This document shows, piece after piece, positions 30,050-37,854 of a stretch of DNA of 37,854 bases. The stretch is from an uncultured Clostridia bacterium (GTDB taxonomy: Bacteria > Bacillota > Clostridia > TANB77 > CAG-508), in the NCBI GenBank assembly GCA_944388775.1, contig CALXKC010000010.1, positions 1-37,854 of the forward strand, read 5' to 3'. The position numbers and the translations under genes were made by a program. Under the pieces are notes generated by a model. That model saw only the letters and a program-made list of their open reading frames with translations, made no database searches and was not told where the DNA came from. Positions within the stretch are counted from its first letter, which is position 1. The number at the start of each line of letters is the position of its first letter.

Positions 30050-32506
30050 GTGGCAGCAAAAAGAAAAAGAAGATATCAGAAGAGAAAAAAAGCAACTTCT
30101 AAAATGGATATGGCAGTAGTTATATTAATAGTTGTAAGTATCCTTTTAGCAGTTTTAATATATACAAAATCAGGAATGGTAGGAACAAAATTAAATGAAA
30201 TATTAGGTGGAATATTTGGAATAGTACAATACATATTACCTATTGGTATTTTTGTGATTGCCATAAAAATAGCATCAAATGGGAATGAAGAATTTAAAAT
30301 GAAATTAGTACAATATGGAGTGCTTTTAATAGCATTATCCATTGTATTAAGCGTGTTTCAAATTTCTGGAGGAGAACTACAAACAAATGGAGAACTTTCA
30401 AGTATAATAAAAGATGCATACTATTTAGGTTCACAAAGTAAAGGTGGAGGAGCAATAGGAGCACTTGGAGCAGTACCATTAGTAAATCTTTTGGGAGTTG
30501 TAGGAGCAATTATATTATGTTTAGGAATTGCAGTAATACTAATAGTATTCACATTTGGAATTAACTTGTCAGAAAAAATTCAAGAAATGGCTGACAAGAT
30601 GGAAGAAAGACGAGAAGAAAAATTAGAATACCGTGAGCAAAGAAAAAAAGAATTAGCACAAATGGCTGAAGAAGAACAAGAAACACCAGCACAAAGAAGA
30701 AGAAGAGAAAGACAAGAAAGATTGGCACAAAAAGAATTAGAAAAACAGAAAAACAATCCAATGGAAAATCAAATAAAAATCAACTTTGGTGGACGAATTG
30801 TGGATAGTGGAGACGAAAAACAAGGATTAAAGAAATATGACCACAGTAATGATGACTTAGAACCATTAACAAAAGAAAGTAAAAAAGGATTGTTATCAAG
30901 AAAACAAGCTGAAAATAAACAAGAAGTAATGGAGCCAGATGTTTTAGAAAACAACTTATTCAAACAAGAAGATGAACAAAAAGAAGAAAAGAAAAGAGAA
31001 GTTTTACAATTAGAACATGCAATGACAGTTGAAGATGAACATTATGAATATCCACCAGTAGAGTTACTTAGCAAACCTGGAAAGAAAACACTAAAAGGTG
31101 GAGCAAAAGTTTTGACAGATACAGCAACAAAACTTCAAAAAACATTATATAGTTTTGGAGTATCTGCTAAAGTAGAAAATGTATCAGTAGGACCAGCAAT
31201 AACACGTTATGAGCTTAAACCAGCAGAAGGAGTTAGAGTTAGCAAAATAGCAAACTTAGCAGATGATATAGCATTAAACTTAGCTGCAGAAACAATACGT
31301 ATAGAAGCACCAATACCAGGAAAACAAGCAGTTGGAATCGAAGTACCTAATCATGAAAAAGAAGCAGTACATCTAAGAGAAGTATTAGATAGTGATAAAT
31401 TCAGAAATAGTGAATCAAAATTAACAATAGCACTTGGAAAAGACGTTGCAGGAGAAATCCAGTTAGCAGATATAGCAAAAATGCCACATGTATTAATTGC
31501 AGGTTCAACAGGTTCAGGAAAAAGTGTGTGTATAAATACAATAATAACAAGTATAGTTTATCATGCAAAACCAAGTGAAGTTAAATTTGTAATGGTAGAC
31601 CCAAAAGTAGTTGAATTATCAGTATATAATGGGATACCACATCTATTAATACCAGTAGTAACAGATCCAAGAAAAGCAGCAGGAGCACTTGCATGGGCAG
31701 TTCAAGAAATGGATAACAGATATAATCTATTTGCACAAAAAGGAGTAAGAGACCTAAAAGGATACAACAAAGCAATAGAAAAAGAAGAAGGAATGGGAAA
31801 ACTACCACAAATAGTAATAATTATAGACGAGTTAGCAGACTTAATGATGGTAGCAAAAAATGATGTGGAAGATGCAATATGTCGTTTAGCACAAAAAGCT
31901 AGAGCTGCAGGAATGCACCTAGTAATTGCAACACAAAGACCATCAGTAGATGTAATCACAGGACTAATCAAAGCAAATATACCATCAAGAATAGCATTTG
32001 CAGTATCATCACAAGTAGACTCAAGAACAATACTAGATAGTGTAGGAGCAGAAAAACTACTAGGAAAAGGAGATATGCTATATTTCCCATCAGGAGCGCC
32101 AAAGCCATCAAGAGTACAAGGAGCATTTGTATCAGATGACGAAGTAGAAAAAATAGTAGACTTCATAAAATCAAACGGAACAGCAACATATAGTGAAGAT
32201 ATATTAGAAAGCATAGAGAATAATAATAAAACAGAAAAAGAATTAACACAAGAACAAGCAGAAGATGACGAAACAGACCCATTTTTAATGGATGCAATAC
32301 AAACAGTAGTAGAAACCGGACAAGCATCAACATCATTTATACAAAGAAGATTTAAAGTAGGATACGCAAGAGCAGGAAGAATAATAGACCAAATGGAAGA
32401 AAGAGGAGTAATATCTGGTTACCAAGGAAGCAAACCAAGAGAAGTACTAATGACATTAGAAAAGCTAAATGAACTAAAAATGGGAAGGAGCACTACAACA
32501 GAATAG
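30050..32506 (+). CDS. ftsK: FtsK/SpoIIIE DNA translocase
   Basis: The protein has about 818 residues. Four to five membrane helices (about 20-175) anchor it at the septum, followed by a Lys/Glu linker (about 175-330). The translocase motor has [13 protein letters not shown] (Walker A), [11 protein letters not shown] (Walker B) and [21 protein letters not shown]. The C-terminal gamma winged helix ([25 protein letters not shown]) reads polar DNA motifs. It pumps chromosome ends through the closing septum in division or sporulation. GTG 30050 is the likely start, 13 bases after AAAGGA. An upstream in-frame extension from 29990 has no ribosome-binding site and would overlap the hairpin. Confidence 0.93.
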   Translation: MAAKRKRRYQKRKKATSKMDMAVVILIVVSILLAVLIYTKSGMVGTKLNEILGGIFGIVQYILPIGIFVIAIKIASNGNEEFKMKLVQYGVLLIALSIVLSVFQISGGELQTNGELSSIIKDAYYLGSQSKGGGAIGALGAVPLVNLLGVVGAIILCLGIAVILIVFTFGINLSEKIQEMADKMEERREEKLEYREQRKKELAQMAEEEQETPAQRRRRERQERLAQKELEKQKNNPMENQIKINFGGRIVDSGDEKQGLKKYDHSNDDLEPLTKESKKGLLSRKQAENKQEVMEPDVLENNLFKQEDEQKEEKKREVLQLEHAMTVEDEHYEYPPVELLSKPGKKTLKGGAKVLTDTATKLQKTLYSFGVSAKVENVSVGPAITRYELKPAEGVRVSKIANLADDIALNLAAETIRIEAPIPGKQAVGIEVPNHEKEAVHLREVLDSDKFRNSESKLTIALGKDVAGEIQLADIAKMPHVLIAGSTGSGKSVCINTIITSIVYHAKPSEVKFVMVDPKVVELSVYNGIPHLLIPVVTDPRKAAGALAWAVQEMDNRYNLFAQKGVRDLKGYNKAIEKEEGMGKLPQIVIIIDELADLMMVAKNDVEDAICRLAQKARAAGMHLVIATQRPSVDVITGLIKANIPSRIAFAVSSQVDSRTILDSVGAEKLLGKGDMLYFPSGAPKPSRVQGAFVSDDEVEKIVDFIKSNGTATYSEDILESIENNNKTEKELTQEQAEDDETDPFLMDAIQTVVETGQASTSFIQRRFKVGYARAGRIIDQMEERGVISGYQGSKPREVLMTLEKLNELKMGRSTTTE

Positions 32507-32597
32507 GGATTTAGGGGACGGTCCTAAAAATCCCTAAAATCAGGGAACAGGGGACGGACCTAAAAACAGGGATTTAAAGGACCGTCCCTCAATCCCA
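32506..32597. mobile_element. 92-bp GGGACGGTCC palindromic unit
   Basis: The left end GGGATTTAGGGGACGGTCC (32506-32524) and right end GGACCGTCCCTCAATCCC (32580-32597) are inverted copies. Between them is a third copy, GGGGACGGACC. The ends match those of the 330-bp foldback at 13306-13634, so this is a short family member. It separates ftsK from the next gene. Confidence 0.7.
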
Positions 32598-32615
32598 AAC
32601 GAAAGGAGAAGTAAA

Positions 32616-34199
32616 TTGCCAAAGAAGAATGATAAGTTATTAGATAAGTTTGTCAAAAAGAACTATAACAATGAATTAGAAAAAGTGCTAGAAAAAAAAT
32701 ATTTTGCTGAAAACACCAAAAGCCTTCTTCTAAGTATCATGTATAAAATTGAAATGGCATATAAAGACTATGAAAAGGTAAAACAAACAGTTGAGCCAAA
32801 AGAAATATTTATTCAAAAAATAATAGATATAATCCAAACTCAATGTGATGACATAAAAGTTGTTAAATTAAAATCAAAAGAAGCAGAAATGCTAGGAAAT
32901 CACACTTTTTTAGTTGAAAGAGATAAAAAAAGAATTATATGCTATCCAATTGAAAGAAAATTACTATACTGTATAGCAAAAATTGACAAACATGAAACAA
33001 TAATAAAAGACAAATATTATCTAATAAACGAAACATTATCAGAATTAATAAATGTAGGAAACAACATAAACACAGTAGAACCAATGAGAGACTTTAATGG
33101 TTACTCTTGGACAACTATTCCAAGAGAAATTGAAAGTATACCACATAATTTAGTATATCAAAATTTGCGAATGTTAGTGGGATATCAATTCCTAAATGAA
33201 TGGATTGAGAACAAAGAGTTCATAATAGATTATATGGAAGAATTTGAAAATAAATTTGAAGAACTTTATGGAGTAGAAAACAAAAACAAATTCGTAAAAG
33301 AATTGATTGAATTATCAATCCTATTAGCTATTAGATTCAATTCTAAAATAAAAGATAAAATAAAAAAAGAAAAAAATGAAATAGACGAAAAATTAAAACA
33401 GATTGAGGATAATCAAGAATTTGTACAAACGCAAACAAGAGAAAAGAAAAGATTAGTAGATGAAATAAAACAAATAGATGAAACATTAAATAATAAAGAT
33501 TTATTACAAAAAGAATATGAAAAAAGAAATGAATTTTTACCATTAGAAAAGAAAATATTTAGTAGCAGAATATTATCACAAATGATGACAAAAGAAAGAG
33601 GAGAAAAGATAGAAAAAATAGAAGAAATCAATAAACTTTTAAAACCACAAGAATTTGTAAAATATAAAAAAGAATTAGAAGATAAAGAAAAATATCTAAA
33701 ATATATAGAAACAGAAAATATTGAAAAAGAAATAGAAAAATATTTGTTAAAAGTACAAAAAGAATTCATAAAATGCTATAACATAAAAGTAGAAAAAGCA
33801 CAAACAAAGCAACAAATTATAACACTGTTATATGAGATTAGATATTATAACTTATTACCATATACACAAGAAAAAAATATATGCCAGGTAAAAGAAATAC
33901 AAAAAGAGTTAGAAGAACTAAAGAAAAAACTATTAAAAAAAGCATATGAAATGAAGGTAACAGAGCAATTTGCAAAAAAAGATGAAATACATTATGAATT
34001 AATGAAAAATATATTTGATATAAGAGTTATTAGCTTAGAAGATTTATATATAAAAGTTATAAAAGAAAAAGAAAAATACTATATACAACTATTTGATGAA
34101 AACATTTTTGAAGAAAAAATAGAAATACAAGATAGTGAAAACTTGAGCAAAAGAGACTTAGAAATTAGACTAAACAAAAAAGTTAAAATCTTTAGATAA
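32616..34199 (+). CDS. large coiled-coil protein of unknown function
   Basis: This 527-residue soluble protein starts at TTG behind AAAGGAG. A globular N-terminal part (about 1-230) contains YPIERKLLYCIAKID and MRDFNGYSWTTIPREIESIP, with a partly buried Cys-Tyr core. The C-terminal part (about 235-470) is a long Lys/Glu coiled coil with breaks near LPLEKKIFSSRILSQMMTKE, and a small beta end domain closes the chain. No signal peptide or known motif is present. It sits between ftsK and the beta-CASP gene on the same strand, 9 bases before the stop-to-start gap. A cytoplasmic structural or regulatory role is a guess. Confidence 0.7.
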   Translation: MPKKNDKLLDKFVKKNYNNELEKVLEKKYFAENTKSLLLSIMYKIEMAYKDYEKVKQTVEPKEIFIQKIIDIIQTQCDDIKVVKLKSKEAEMLGNHTFLVERDKKRIICYPIERKLLYCIAKIDKHETIIKDKYYLINETLSELINVGNNINTVEPMRDFNGYSWTTIPREIESIPHNLVYQNLRMLVGYQFLNEWIENKEFIIDYMEEFENKFEELYGVENKNKFVKELIELSILLAIRFNSKIKDKIKKEKNEIDEKLKQIEDNQEFVQTQTREKKRLVDEIKQIDETLNNKDLLQKEYEKRNEFLPLEKKIFSSRILSQMMTKERGEKIEKIEEINKLLKPQEFVKYKKELEDKEKYLKYIETENIEKEIEKYLLKVQKEFIKCYNIKVEKAQTKQQIITLLYEIRYYNLLPYTQEKNICQVKEIQKELEELKKKLLKKAYEMKVTEQFAKKDEIHYELMKNIFDIRVISLEDLYIKVIKEKEKYYIQLFDENIFEEKIEIQDSENLSKRDLEIRLNKKVKIFR

Positions 34200-34216
34200 G
34201 TGAAAGGATGAAGTTA

Positions 34217-35860
34217 ATGAAAATTACTTTTTTAGGAGCAACGAGAACAGTTACAGGTTCAAACTTTTTAGTTGAAGCCTGTGGGAAAAAATTTTTAGTA
34301 GATTGTGGGATGTGGCAAGGGAAAGCAGAAATAGAGGAAGAAAATGCCGAAGAATTTGCATTTAATCCACAAGAAATTGATTTTATGCTATTAACACATG
34401 CACACATTGACCACTCAGGAAGAATTCCAAAATTATATAACGAAGGATTTAGAAATAAAATATATGCACATAAAGCAACATGCGACCTATGTGCTTTAAT
34501 GTTACCAGACAGTGGACATATACAAGAAATGGAAAGCCAATGGAAAAATAAGAAAAGACTAAGAAAAGGTGAAAAAGAAATACCACCAATATATACAGCA
34601 GAAGATGCAGCAAAATCGCTAGAAATTTTTGAACCAGTACAATATGATCAAATAATAGAAATAACGCCAGATATTCATGTTAGATTCAATGATGCCGGAC
34701 ACATGTTAGGTTCAAGCATTATTGAATTGTGGACAAATGAAGATGGAAAAGAAACAAAAACAGTATTTACAGGTGACTTAGGAAATAATGATATTCCATT
34801 ATTATCTGAACCAACTATGATTGATAGCGCAGATTATCTAGTTATGGAGTCAACATATGGAAGTAGATTGCATATGAGAAATGATGAAAAAGCTCAAATG
34901 TTTTTGGACATAGTATCAGAAACGTTAGATAATGGCGGAACAGTAGTAATACCATCATTTGCGGTTGGAAGAACTCAAGAAATATTATATGAAATAAATA
35001 AATTAAAAGATGAACATAAGGATGAAGAATTTAGGAGAAAATATAAAACATTAATGAAAGCAAATGTATTTGTGGATAGTCCTCTTGCAATTTCAGCAAC
35101 AGAAGTATTTAGAGAAAATATGAATCTATTCGATGAAGAAACACAAAAGGAAATAGAAAAAGGAGATAATCCACTTGAATTCCCGGGATTAAAATTTACA
35201 CAAACAGCAGATGAATCAAAAGCATTAAATGAAGACACAAGACCAAGTATAATAATATCTGCAAGTGGAATGTGTGAAGTTGGAAGAATAAAACACCACT
35301 TAAAACACAATTTGTGGAATCCAAAATCAACGATATTATTTGTTGGATACCAAGCTCCAGGAACATTAGGATATAACATAGTAAATGGAGCAAAAACAGT
35401 AAAAATTTTTGGAGAAGAAATAGCAGTAAATGCAAGAATAGAATATATTGAAGGATATTCTGGACATGCTGACCAAGAAGGATTAATGAATTTTATATAT
35501 TCATTTTTAAAGAAACCAAAACACATCTTTTTAGTACATGGAGAACCTGAATCACAAGATATATTAAAAGAAAAAATTGAAACAGAAACAGGTTTAGATG
35601 TTACAGTACCAGAATTTGGGGAGACCTATGACTTAAAAGATACAATTACAATGGAACACAAAATAGAAAGAAAACTTGCAACAAGTATGAGAGGAGAAAT
35701 AATTCAAAGACTAGAAAAGCTAAAAGAAGAAATAAAAGATATGGATACTTATGTAAGACAAGATATTGACAACAAGAATTTGAGAGATGAGGATATATTT
35801 AGAATTAATGAAAAGATTAAGGATTTAGAGAAACAAATTGTTAATGTTATCGAAGGATAG
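34217..35860 (+). CDS. beta-CASP metallo-hydrolase, RNase J/CPSF-like exonuclease
   Basis: The protein has about 547 residues. A metallo-beta-lactamase core includes the zinc motif THAHIDHSGRIP, the later ligands in FNDAGHMLGSS and FTGDLGN, then the beta-CASP insert. In the insert SGMCEVGRIKHHL and GYSGHADQEGL carry the further histidines, and VHGEPES is motif C. A helical C-terminal tail (about 495-547) is extra. The family (YSH1/CPSF73-type) cleaves or trims RNA; the substrate here is unknown. ATG 34217 (MKITFLGATRTVTGSN) is preferred, nine bases after AAAGG; an ATG at 34208 touches the site. Confidence 0.9.
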   Translation: MKITFLGATRTVTGSNFLVEACGKKFLVDCGMWQGKAEIEEENAEEFAFNPQEIDFMLLTHAHIDHSGRIPKLYNEGFRNKIYAHKATCDLCALMLPDSGHIQEMESQWKNKKRLRKGEKEIPPIYTAEDAAKSLEIFEPVQYDQIIEITPDIHVRFNDAGHMLGSSIIELWTNEDGKETKTVFTGDLGNNDIPLLSEPTMIDSADYLVMESTYGSRLHMRNDEKAQMFLDIVSETLDNGGTVVIPSFAVGRTQEILYEINKLKDEHKDEEFRRKYKTLMKANVFVDSPLAISATEVFRENMNLFDEETQKEIEKGDNPLEFPGLKFTQTADESKALNEDTRPSIIISASGMCEVGRIKHHLKHNLWNPKSTILFVGYQAPGTLGYNIVNGAKTVKIFGEEIAVNARIEYIEGYSGHADQEGLMNFIYSFLKKPKHIFLVHGEPESQDILKEKIETETGLDVTVPEFGETYDLKDTITMEHKIERKLATSMRGEIIQRLEKLKEEIKDMDTYVRQDIDNKNLRDEDIFRINEKIKDLEKQIVNVIEG

Positions 35861-35893
35861 GATTGGTATTTCTAGAAAGGAAAATGATAAAAA

Positions 35894-37854
35894 ATGGAAG
35901 AAAAATATTTAAATGAAGCAATAATAGGAAATAAAAATATGATAGCAACACTAACATCAAAAGGAGAATTACAAAGGCTATACTTTCCAAACAAAGACAA
36001 TAGGCAATATATCAACTTTTTTCATACAGGTGTAAAAATCAATGAATCAGATTTAATATATTTACATGATGATATCAATAACGTATACAAACAATATTAT
36101 GAAGCAGATACAAACATCATAAATACTGAAATCACTAACACATATTTCAACTTAACAACAGTTCAAACAGACTATGTTTTATTAAAAGAAAATGTGCTAG
36201 TTAAAAGATATGTTTTCCTAAATGAAAGTAAAATTGACTTGAATGTAAGTTTTTATATCCATTCAGAATTATTATCAGACCAAAACAATTTAGTAGGTTG
36301 CAAAATAATAGATGGTGGAATGATGCAATATGCACATGATTTCACAGTTTCAACATTTGCAAAAGGACATGAAATAAGTAGACACCAAATAAATGGAAGC
36401 TACAACACAATCAAAAGAGGAGAAATAAATGACAAAGACTATATAGGAATGTCAAAAGACAGTAGTATTTGCTATGAAATAGGAACTATCAAACCACAAG
36501 AAAAGAAAGTATTAGAAATCTGCATCACAATTGGAGAAAACAAAAACATATCAGAAATAGAAGATGAGATAGACAGAATAAAAAGAATAGATTTAAATAA
36601 AGAATATACAAATACAAAATCATATTGGAGAAAATATGTAAAAGCCCATAACGGGTTAGATTTAAAAGAACCAAAAAATAGCTATGATGAAAAAATATAT
36701 GAAATATATAAAAGAAGTATATTGCTATTCCCATTACTAACAAACCAAGAAACAGGTGGAATAATTGCTTCACCAGAAATAGATGAAAACTTCACAAAGT
36801 GCGGAAGATATGCATATTGCTGGCCAAGAGATGCAGTATTTATAACCAGAGCACTAGACATACTAAAAATGGAAAAAGATGCAGATAAATTTTATAGAAA
36901 CTTTTGTAAGAAAACACAAAGTAAAAATGGAATGTGGGAACAAAGATTCTTTACAGATGGAAAATTAGCACCATGCTGGGGATATCAAGTAGATGAAACA
37001 GCAAGTGTAATATATGGAGTATATGAACACTATAAATACACAAAATCAGAAAAATTCCTAAAAGATTGTCTTCATATGTGTGAAAAAGCAACAGACTTTC
37101 TAGAAAAATATGTTAAAGACTGGTTAGGATTAGAAGGTATAGAAGAAAGAGACAAAGACGTTGTAAAAGAAGAAATAGAAGAAGAAACAAAAGAAAGATT
37201 AGGAATGCAGCATAAATACCATGTAAGTTATGATTTATGGGAAATGCATGAAGGAATCCATCTATATTCATTAGCAAGTATTTATGCAGCATTTGAAAAC
37301 ATGATAAACATATATAATGCATTAGGTAAAAATGTATCAGAATTTGAAAATAATAGATTAAAAGAAGAAAAAATAAACAAGACAAAGAAAAGATTAGAAA
37401 AACTACAATTGGGAATAAAAGAATATATAAACAACAACTTATATGACAAAGATAGCAACTCTTATTTAAGAAACACAGAAGACAAAAAAATGGATATTAG
37501 CATGATAGGAGCAGTTACACCATTTAATGTATTCAAGCCAAAAGAAAAGAAAATAGTAAATACAGTAGAAAAAATCAATTTAACACTAAGAACATACACA
37601 GGAGGATATCAAAGATTTGAACAAGACCACTATATGAATGGAAATCCATGGCCAATAGCAAACCTTTGGATGACGCTATATTACTTAGAAACAGGAGAAA
37701 AAAGAAAAGCAAAAGAAACCTTTGACTTTGTAGTAAAAACAGCAGGAAAGCACAGTTTATTAGGAGAACAAATAGACAATAACACACTAAAACCATGTTG
37801 GGTACTAGGTCTTGGCTGGTCACATGCGATGTTCATAATAGTATTAGAAAAACT
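35894..37854 (+). CDS. GH15 glucoamylase-like glycoside hydrolase (3' end outside window)
   Basis: The frame is open from ATG 35894 to the end of the window (653 codons). An N-terminal beta-sandwich region (about 1-270: MIATLTSKGELQRLYFPN and onward) is followed by the (alpha/alpha)6 barrel. The barrel has CWPRDAVFITRALD, CWGYQVDETASVIYGV, the catalytic-acid segment YDLWEMHEGIHLYS, and TYTGGYQRFEQDHYMNGNPWPIANLW. This is the layout of GH15 glucoamylases and glucodextranases, which release glucose from alpha-glucan ends. There is no signal peptide, so intracellular glycogen or maltodextrin use is likely. Start has AAAGGAAA. Only a short C-terminal part is missing. Confidence 0.88.
   Translation, partial: MEEKYLNEAIIGNKNMIATLTSKGELQRLYFPNKDNRQYINFFHTGVKINESDLIYLHDDINNVYKQYYEADTNIINTEITNTYFNLTTVQTDYVLLKENVLVKRYVFLNESKIDLNVSFYIHSELLSDQNNLVGCKIIDGGMMQYAHDFTVSTFAKGHEISRHQINGSYNTIKRGEINDKDYIGMSKDSSICYEIGTIKPQEKKVLEICITIGENKNISEIEDEIDRIKRIDLNKEYTNTKSYWRKYVKAHNGLDLKEPKNSYDEKIYEIYKRSILLFPLLTNQETGGIIASPEIDENFTKCGRYAYCWPRDAVFITRALDILKMEKDADKFYRNFCKKTQSKNGMWEQRFFTDGKLAPCWGYQVDETASVIYGVYEHYKYTKSEKFLKDCLHMCEKATDFLEKYVKDWLGLEGIEERDKDVVKEEIEEETKERLGMQHKYHVSYDLWEMHEGIHLYSLASIYAAFENMINIYNALGKNVSEFENNRLKEEKINKTKKRLEKLQLGIKEYINNNLYDKDSNSYLRNTEDKKMDISMIGAVTPFNVFKPKEKKIVNTVEKINLTLRTYTGGYQRFEQDHYMNGNPWPIANLWMTLYYLETGEKRKAKETFDFVVKTAGKHSLLGEQIDNNTLKPCWVLGLGWSHAMFIIVLEK

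Noticed and set aside
10957..36803. Many other CGG trinucleotides on coding strands, such as GAC-GGA and ATC-GGA
   Set aside because: All are out of frame (xxC-GGx or xCG-Gxx) in intact genes and need no frame change, so they are not recoding sites.

Overview
The window looks like chromosome of an AT-rich, Gram-positive Clostridia-type Bacillota, possibly an uncultured gut member. Coding strands are rich in AAA, GAA, ATA and AGA. Shine-Dalgarno sites are strong, TTG and GTG starts are common, and single-membrane cell-envelope genes are present (SepF, DivIVA, FtsK/SpoIIIE, SecDF, a SipW-type peptidase with TasA-like substrates). I cannot assign a species.

Layout. (1) 1-4712 is the right-hand end of an integrated mobile element. 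It carries minus-strand genes for a RusA-like resolvase, a winged-helix replication-type protein, three unnamed genes, a membrane-anchored DNA/RNA nuclease and a small protein. It ends in a displaced 3' fragment of tRNA-Gln(TTG), with the old tRNA terminator just beyond. (2) 4713-8210 is a stretch with remnants: a flavodoxin tail behind a MerR-type promoter, an HxlR regulator, a macrodomain - SirTM sirtuin - DUF1848 operon, and a hydrolase tail. (3) 8230-14762 holds a coiled-coil membrane protein, a MacB/FtsX-type ABC exporter, a 330-bp foldback element, a biotin ligase and a TIGR04086 membrane protein. (4) 14805-18647 is a secretion locus: a secreted protein with a ChW-like repeat, transcribed divergently from a TasA/camelysin-like protein, a SipW-type signal peptidase and two related membrane-anchored proteins. 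(5) 18799-28582 carries an HD hydrolase, secD, secF, mutL, miaA, a HlyD-like adaptor, sepF and divIVA. (6) 28828-37854 carries rsmD, a coiled-coil protein, ftsK/spoIIIE, an unknown coiled-coil protein, a beta-CASP metallo-hydrolase and a GH15 glucoamylase-like gene that runs off the end.

The most striking observation is a shared recoding-like pattern. Four otherwise complete genes (macrodomain, SirTM, HD hydrolase, rsmD) are each split by one +1 frame change. In all four the zero-frame codon at the break is CGG, and skipping its C resumes the conserved protein at a GGN glycine codon. I scanned the other accepted genes by eye and found about forty CGG trinucleotides, all out of frame. The only other in-frame CGG is in one doubtful 48-codon ORF. 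This could mean that CGG is unassigned or hungry and drives +1 frameshifting or four-base decoding. It could also be a systematic sequence artefact or recent gene decay. It needs checking against reads, the tRNA set and proteomics.

Other structure includes a dispersed GGGACGGTCC palindrome family (including the foldback element upstream of birA), a GTCCCCAAAAGGAC repeat translated as the N-terminus of MiaA, and a second family of hairpin repeats in front of secD, the gene at 24640 and rsmD.
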